A DNA stretch of 64,000 nucleotides. Source: Cephalopachus bancanus. Taxonomy: Eukaryota > Chordata > Mammalia > Primates > Tarsiidae. The stretch spans positions 62,001 to 126,000 of the forward strand of contig JAPVLO010001747.1 of the NCBI GenBank assembly GCA_027257055.1, given 5' to 3'. The notes under the pieces are model-generated. The model was not told the DNA's origin. It worked only from the letters and a program-made list of their open reading frames with translations, and searched no databases. Position numbers and translations under genes: made by a program. Positions 58,102 through 64,000 of the stretch are shown piece by piece. Every line of letters starts with the position of its first letter. The stretch's first letter is position 1.

Positions 58102-59560
58102 GCATATCTTCTGGGGTTCCTCATGGACAGATGTCACTCAAGCCAACTATGGGGAAGCACAGGAGACTGAGGAGGAAGGGGTGGGTCTCCGAGCTTCCTC
58201 CATCTCCTTCTTTCAGAAAATCAGCTTCGGCTTCCAAGACATATGATCATGGTCACCTTTTTGGGGATTGACATATGGTCACTGCTCTAACCTTCTGGCC
58301 TTTGGAATGTCCCTGGCAAAATTCAGAAGAGCTGTGGACCCTCTAGAGGACTGACCATGGGCTTGAGTTGAGACCTGCTGTGAGATCAGTGATAACACCT
58401 GACCAAGTGGCAGTGGACCACAACACAAACATTTCCCTCCTCTTTTATCTCCTCTTGGGTTCCCCACTGTCACTTGTTGCCATCTGGTTATTTCATTAGA
58501 ATGTAGTTCTATATCAATGGGGTCACAGATAATCATGTCCTATATGGTAGTTTGCTTCTTGAATGACCACACACTTTGTGGATTCATCACAACAACTAGT
58601 CTCTTTCACACTTGGTCTTACTCTTTCTGTGACATCCTCCATCCCACAGCAGACTAATAATATCCATCCTCTGCTCCCTCATTCTTTACTTTCTTTTCAT
58701 CAATGTTTTATGTAACCTTTAAAAAGCACCAGAAACCTAGACCTGACTCATAAAACACCTGTAAGCCTATGATCTCTGTTATGGTCTCAGGGTCTTGGTC
58801 TTGTCACAGGTATAAGCTCTGGAATGTAGTGCTCCATGGTCTCTCCAACTAGGTGAATCCAGTCACTGAGCCAAAAACGACCCCTTGGTCAGAGCTGTGA
58901 CATGAGGCAGGTGAGATTCGCTTCCCTCTAGAAAGAATGTTGTCAAGGAGGCTGTGATTTCTTCATCCTGGTACCAGGGCTTTGAGGGCCCCATCTCCTG
59001 CCCACCTGAGCACAAAAGCTGCAGTCTGAGGACAGAGTCTGCTAGAGGTGGAGTAACTGGCAGACAAGAAGGGGCTGGTTATACCTGAGAGTGAAAGAAT
59101 AGATAACTCAGCTCCCAGAGGTCTGCTGGGCAGGGAAGGTTGATGCCCTGAGTAGGGCATGAGGCTCAGGAAGTCACCCTGGGTGAAGTACACTGAACCT
59201 TGCAGTTCTGTCCCCTCATACTGTGCTCCCGTCCTAGAGCACCTCGACCTCACAGTGTCCCCCAGTGAGTCCCAGTCCTGCAGGAGCTGCCCAGACTGAC
59301 ACCTGGGCCCAGCCTTCTTCAGTTAAGTTTCCCAGGTTTGATTGTCATGTTGTCCAAGCTCCAGTCAGTGTCCTAGGTGATGTTGTGAATCTGATCCTCA
59401 GGACATGGCCAGTAAAGCCTGTGGGGACACTATGAACTGTACCAACACCAAGTTCAAGAACTGACCCTTGAACACCTGTTGACCCCAGGACGGGCTTTCC
59501 ATTTAGGCTCTATCTGAGCAGACTCAGTCTCTCTTCTGGCTGCTTCTGGATGCAGTTATT
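58102..59560. other. V-lambda spacer, 5' flank of the intact gene
   Basis: No repeat or gene recognised. The open stretches on the minus strand (58279-58536, 58963-59253) have no family features. Confidence 0.5.
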
Positions 59561-59574
59561 CTGCCCCCTGCTGG
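59561..59574 (-). promoter_or_regulatory. CTCF motif
   Basis: Minus strand CCAGCAGGGGGCAG, a full match to the CTCF core pattern CCASYAGRKGGCRS. It lies about 1.6 kb upstream of the leader of the intact V and has the same strand as that gene. Confidence 0.65.
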
Positions 59575-60659
59575 TGTAGGAGATGACCCACGGAACCTGT
59601 CATCTGAGGGTGGGAACCAGGGAGTTCAGGCTTATTTGTGCCTGTGTGACCCACACTGATCTTCCCAGCACGGATAGGCCACTAATTATGTGCGCAGGGA
59701 TGTGGGACAAGTGTAATTCTTGTAACTGGAGTTGAAACTCCCTTGTCTGGTTCATGGTTTTTGGCTGAAGACTGGAGAATGCAGGATAAACTGTAGTTCT
59801 TCCCTGAAAAAGCAAAAGGTCTGCAGAAGCCTGTGTGACACCCTGGATTCCTAAATATATAGAAACCAAGATATACATGTCCATCCCACAGAACAGCTAC
59901 ATTATAATTGGGAACAGCTGATGTTTCTGACATGAAACTTCAGTGTGCATTTTAATCACCATCGCCATCATCACCATCACCATCATCACCACCAATACCA
60001 TCATCATCATCACCATCATCATGATTGTCACCTACTTTTCTCTATTACTTTATATTTTTTCAGCACACACTGGCCCATATTGTGGTGAGACGATTTCCAC
60101 TCAAGCTGTGTCTATTATTTCAGTGACATTGGGAATTCACCCTTTCCCACCTGAGATGCTCCATCCAGAGACCAGGGTCTCAAATGCCTATCCTTGGCTG
60201 TGTACCATTCATTACATTCCTACAGAGAATGGAAGTGACTCCACAGACCTGAATACACTTTCTGAGAGTCCTCTATTTCAGCTTTAATTAACAAGACCCT
60301 TTCATGTTTTTTCTATGGTCTAACTTAAAAGGGGGGAGACAGGGGTTTTAATGGTAGTATGTCAGGGGATTTTTTTTTAGTTATTTTATATTGCTGTATA
60401 ATTTAACACAATAATATACACAGATCTTAAATGTTTCATTTTACTAATTTGAAAATAATGTACCCTCAGACTTTCGGTTTTAAAGATAAAGTTAAATCCA
60501 AGGGAAGTAAGTTGCCCAGAATAACAGAAAAGTTGTGGCAAGTCCAGCAGTTGATTGTGGATCCTGAAACTTTGCTGAATTTACTTCTTAGGTTTGGTAG
60601 AGTTTTCTAATTATTTCATGTGCAAATAGTGACAACTTTACCCCTCTAGTTTTATCCTT
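59575..60659. other. spacer with a CAT/CAC microsatellite
   Basis: Holds the trinucleotide-type run at 59954-60032. The rest has no recognisable gene; from about 60350 it is AT-rich. Confidence 0.45.
59954..60032 (+). repeat. (CAT/CAC)n imperfect microsatellite
   Basis: About 80 bp of ATC/ACC triplets. It makes an Ile/Thr-rich open stretch (59943-60287) that is not a gene. Confidence 0.9.
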
Positions 60660-61500
60660 AGTACCCATTCTTTCTTTCTTTTTGCTTAATTGCTTTGACT
60701 AAGTTGTCCTGTACAAAGTAGAGGAAGCAACTGTAAAAACAAGAATCTTAGTTTTCTCCCCAATCTTTTGAAAAACTTTGAACCTTTCACCAATTGGCAT
60801 GATGTTCATTTTGGATTTTGGCGAAAGCCCTTTATCAATCTGTGGAATTGTCCTTCCATTCCTAGTTTTCTGAGTATTTTTAATCATGAAAATGTGAAGT
60901 TTGTCAAGAGAGTTTTCTGCACCTATCAGGTGATCAGATACTTTTTCTGTCACTCTAATAACAAGCTGTATTACATTGATTCATATCCTTATGTAAAACC
61001 ACCCTTGCCATCTTGCGATAAATCCTGCTTTGTCATGTGTGTTTCCCATTCGATGTGCAGTTGGTTTCAGTTTGTTGTTATTTCACGAGGATTTTTGCAT
61101 GCTTAGTCTTAAGGGATATTAGCCTGTAGTTTTCTCATTCTGGCAAACTTGTTTGTCTTTGGTATCAGATTAATGCTGGCCTCATAGAATGTGGTAGGAA
61201 GTCTTCCTCCTAATCTATTTTTGGAAGAGATTGCGTATGATTGGCACTAATTCCTGCTTCAGTCTCTAGGAGAATTATCAGTGAGGCCATGTGGTCCTCC
61301 ACTTTCATTTTTGGTGACGTTTTCGATTACTGATGTAATATTTTTTATTTGCTATATTTCTGCTGATTTCGTTCTATTCTTCTGGAGTGAGATGGGTAAT
61401 TTGTGTCTTTCTATAAATGTGTTCATTTGTCCTAAATATGACATACAATTGCTTCTCAATAATCATTTTAATTTCCATAAATTTGGCCCCACATTTCTTC
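60660..61500 (-). mobile_element. old L1 (L1M type), antisense ORF2 part
   Basis: Strongly diverged. Recognisable antisense RT-region blocks: tgctttgtcatgtgtgtt (61028), tcagattaatgctggcctc (61166), agaatgtggtaggaagtctt (61186) and ggagaattatcagtgaggcc (61269). No frame is open for long. Confidence 0.7.
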
Positions 61501-61974
61501 ATCTGCACGTCCCTGAATACTGAAAATGTGGGATTAGAATCCATTGTTTTATAATAGTTAATTCTGATATAATAGTTTTATAATAATTCTTTTATACTAA
61601 TTCTTTTATAATAGTTAATATTTACTGCTTCAATAGTTACTTTATAAGAGGCACCAATGCCTGGAGCTTCCTAAGCCACCATCTTCAGTGATGCCACATT
61701 GGGTGCAGATATTTTTGTCTGTTTTGTTCACCAAGCAATTGAATAGTATGTGAGACAGTTCAGTGTCTTGGCTTCAATTCACATTTCTTTACTGTATATA
61801 TATTTTAATTGAATTAATAATTCATTTTGTTTACTTCCCATGAATCAGGCACTGTTATACATATGCAATTACCTTGCTTTTGATTTTCATGTTTTATTCA
61901 ATGTATATATTTCAGATTTTTCCACGGATATTTTATACCTAATTCTTGATTAAACTACTCTAGCTAAATTAGCC
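61501..61974. other. unassigned AT-rich spacer
   Basis: A short ttcttttataatagttaat repeat near 61560-61620. Nothing else recognised. Confidence 0.4.
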
Positions 61975-62900
61975 TAATCAGTGAAGGTGCATCATTGTGA
62001 TTGGTGACTTCACCATTGATAGTAAAAAGGGTGAATTGAACTCTGCCTTTTTCCCTTGAATACTATAGGGAAATCATAAAAGACTTTTAGTCAGGAGAAG
62101 AAAGTATTTAGAACAATGATCGGAAAGTGACTTTCTTCACAACAATCAATAGAGAATACTTCAAAAGAGTTGATCACATCAATACCTCCCTTTCAAGATC
62201 TGCAAAACAAGTACATAGAAAATCAGTAAGAATGTAGATTTAAACTATTAGCTAATCTGCCCTGAATAAACAAATTTGTAGAAAACTACATCCATAGCAG
62301 TGAATACACATAGGTTTTCCAATATACATGGAACATGTACCGTGATAGTTCATATTCTAGATCAGAAATCACAATAAATTAGAAAAATGAAAATCATACA
62401 AGGCACTATTTAACACAGAATTAACAAATAAAATTGAATTAATACCTGAAAAACTATGAAAAATCTTCAATTATTTGAAAATGAAAAATAGACTATATAG
62501 TCATGAGTCAAATAAATCACAACATAAACGAGAACACACGGCATTTTTAAACACACACAATAAAACACATCAAAATTTAAGAAATGGAACTAAGTCAGTG
62601 CGTTGGAGATTCATTACATTAAATATTTAACATTGAAAAGAAGAAAGAACTAAAATAACTAATCTAAGATTCTACCTCATGAATCTGAAATGAGACAGCA
62701 TTCACATTAAAGCAAAGAGAGAGAAGATAACACTATGTAGATCAGAGTTAAATATCAATAAAATGAAAAACAGTACAAAAATTTTTTAATTGACTCTTCA
62801 AAATGATCAATAAGATCAATTGATTTTTACCATCAGGTAGATTGACTAAGAAAAAAGATAGAAGGCAAAAATATCTGAAACCATGGCTAAAGGAGAAATA
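61975..62900 (+). mobile_element. old L1 ORF2 part, plus strand
   Basis: Diverged endonuclease-to-linker region: gtgattggtgacttcacc (61997), a catgtaccgtgatagttc block (62332) and caattatttgaaaatgaaaa (62468). It continues to about 62900. No long open frame remains. Confidence 0.6.
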
Positions 62901-62939
62901 TTACTATTGACCTTACAAGTGGTAGAATTTTTATTTTTA

Positions 62940-63735
62940 TTTATCACTTTAGATTCACGTGTATTTGTTTATGGACATAATATGCAGAGGTGGGGACTTG
63001 TTCTCAGGTGGTCTAGTCCCCAGATGATAGTGAATCTTGTCCCATAGGTGGTTTATGAACCATAAACTCCATGATCCCTCCTCCGTTATTGGTGTCCTCA
63101 GTGTCTTTCCATCTTTGTGATAGTTTAGCTTCCACAAAGGAGTGAGAGCATGTGCTGTTTGGTTTTCTGTTCTGAGTCTATTTTCTTAGGTTGATGATCT
63201 CCAGCTCCATCGATAATGTTGCAAAGGACACAATTTCACTCTTTTTTATGGATGTGTAGTGATCCATGGTGTAGATATACCACATCTTCATGATGTGCTT
63301 TTCAATTGTTGGGCACTTAGATTGATTGCACATCTGTGCAATTCTCAATTGTGTTGCGAAGAACATGAGGATGCAGCTGTCTTTTTATCTAATGAACTCT
63401 GCTTCCTAGAGTAGATACAAGTAGAAGGGTTGTTGGATCAACTGACAGATCTACTTTTAGTTCATCCCCATATCACTTTCTATAGAGGATGTACTAATTT
63501 ACACTCCAACCAACAGTGTATAAGTGTTCTCTATTCTCTGCATCCATGCCAGCACCTACAGCTTTTTTGTTTCTTAATCATGGTCATTGTGACTAGTGTA
63601 AGGTCATAGCTCACTGTGATTTTAATTTGCATTTTCCTGATGATGAGTGATGTTGAACATTTTTTCATATGTTTTTTGGCCATTTGTATTTCTTCTTGTG
63701 AGAGATGTCTGGTCATGTCATTTGCCCACTTCTTA
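62940..63735 (-). mobile_element. L1 3' part, antisense
   Basis: Minus-strand ORF2 C-terminal remains ([12 protein letters not shown] near 63590-63630; MWYIYTMDHYTS near 63270) and 3' UTR to about 62940. It is a different, older subfamily from the L1s at 49-56 kb. At 63735 the sequence flips to sense L1, a twin-priming type junction. Confidence 0.75.
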
Positions 63736-64000
63736 GTGAGAATGATATGATCTTGTACCTAGAAAACCCTAAAGACTCCTCCAAAAGAACTCTGGACTTG
63801 ATAATTGAATTCAGTTAAGTTTCTGGATAAAAAATCAATACACACAAATCAGTAACACTGCTATATACCAGTAGTGACCAGGCTGAGAATCAAGTCAAGA
63901 ACTTGATTCCATTTACAGTAGCAGCCAAAAAGCTAAAATACCTAGCAACATATTTAACTAAGGAGATGAAAGATATCTATATGAAGAACTAAAAGTCTGA
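63736..64000 (+). mobile_element. L1 RT-region part, plus strand, runs off the right edge
   Basis: Sense ORF2 sequence after the RT motif: atgatcttgtacctagaaaa (63748), actgctatataccag (63857), atttacagtagcagccaaaa (63911) and aatacctagcaacatattta (63937). With 62940-63735 it forms one inverted L1. Confidence 0.8.

Noticed and set aside
59943..60287. 114-codon open stretch with Ile/Thr run
   Set aside because: It comes from the CAT/CAC microsatellite; no domain follows.
61670..61700. accatctt motif considered as another L1 5' end
   Set aside because: The flanking sequence is not L1 5' UTR. The motif is short enough for chance.

Overview
This window is mammalian germline DNA from part of an immunoglobulin lambda (IGL) variable-gene cluster. 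It is heavily loaded with LINE-1 (L1) and holds no complete ordinary multi-exon gene. The dimeric Alu elements (12014-12300, 23226-23525, 32222-32510) carry a left arm and an A-rich linker unlike human Alu consensus. Together with the L1 3' ends, this suggests a strepsirrhine primate (lemur, loris or galago group). The taxon call is inference; that the locus is a primate-type IGLV locus is well supported.

Immunoglobulin content. Five V-lambda segments are clear. Four belong to the IGLV3 group and one to IGLV2. Four of the five read on the minus strand: a pseudogene at 15015-15523, a pseudogene at 19636-20140, a broken gene at 44446-45220 and a 5'-truncated IGLV2 relic at 24995-25243. The fifth minus-strand-type unit is the one intact gene, at 57469-57989, with octamer, leader, intron, open V exon and 12/23-rule RSS (heptamer, 23 bp, nonamer), so five lie on the minus strand in all. 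One further IGLV3-21-like pseudogene (38878-39540) lies on the plus strand, giving six segments altogether, and it follows a large inverted repeat at 37765-38253. A very degraded possible V relic lies at 21955-22235.

Layout. 1-9465: L1 pieces, several nested or tail-to-head. 9466-14950: a MaLR LTR, a Tigger-like DNA transposon, old L1 scraps, two Alus and unassigned AT-rich DNA. 14955-21652: a tandem segmental duplication, each copy carrying an IGLV3-19-like pseudogene. Between the copies is an Alu split by a solo class II-type retroviral LTR with a clean 6-bp target duplication. 21653-26620: unassigned DNA, an Alu, an old L1 end and the IGLV2 relic. 26620-37455: three minus-strand L1s. 37456-49735: V-gene spacer with the inverted repeat, two broken IGLV3 genes and a second, older duplication pair. 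49740-56278: a near full-length plus-strand L1 followed directly by a second L1 3' end. 56280-60650: the intact IGLV3 gene, and a CTCF-type motif 1.6 kb upstream of it. 60660-64000: old L1 pieces ending in a twin-priming type inversion.

How it works together. V segments are joined to J-lambda by RAG recombination in B cells. Here only the gene at 57469-57989 looks able to give a product. The others could at most give non-productive joins, and some keep good RSSs. No undescribed gene system was found. The most interesting structure is the inverted V unit with its head-to-head CTCF-like motifs.
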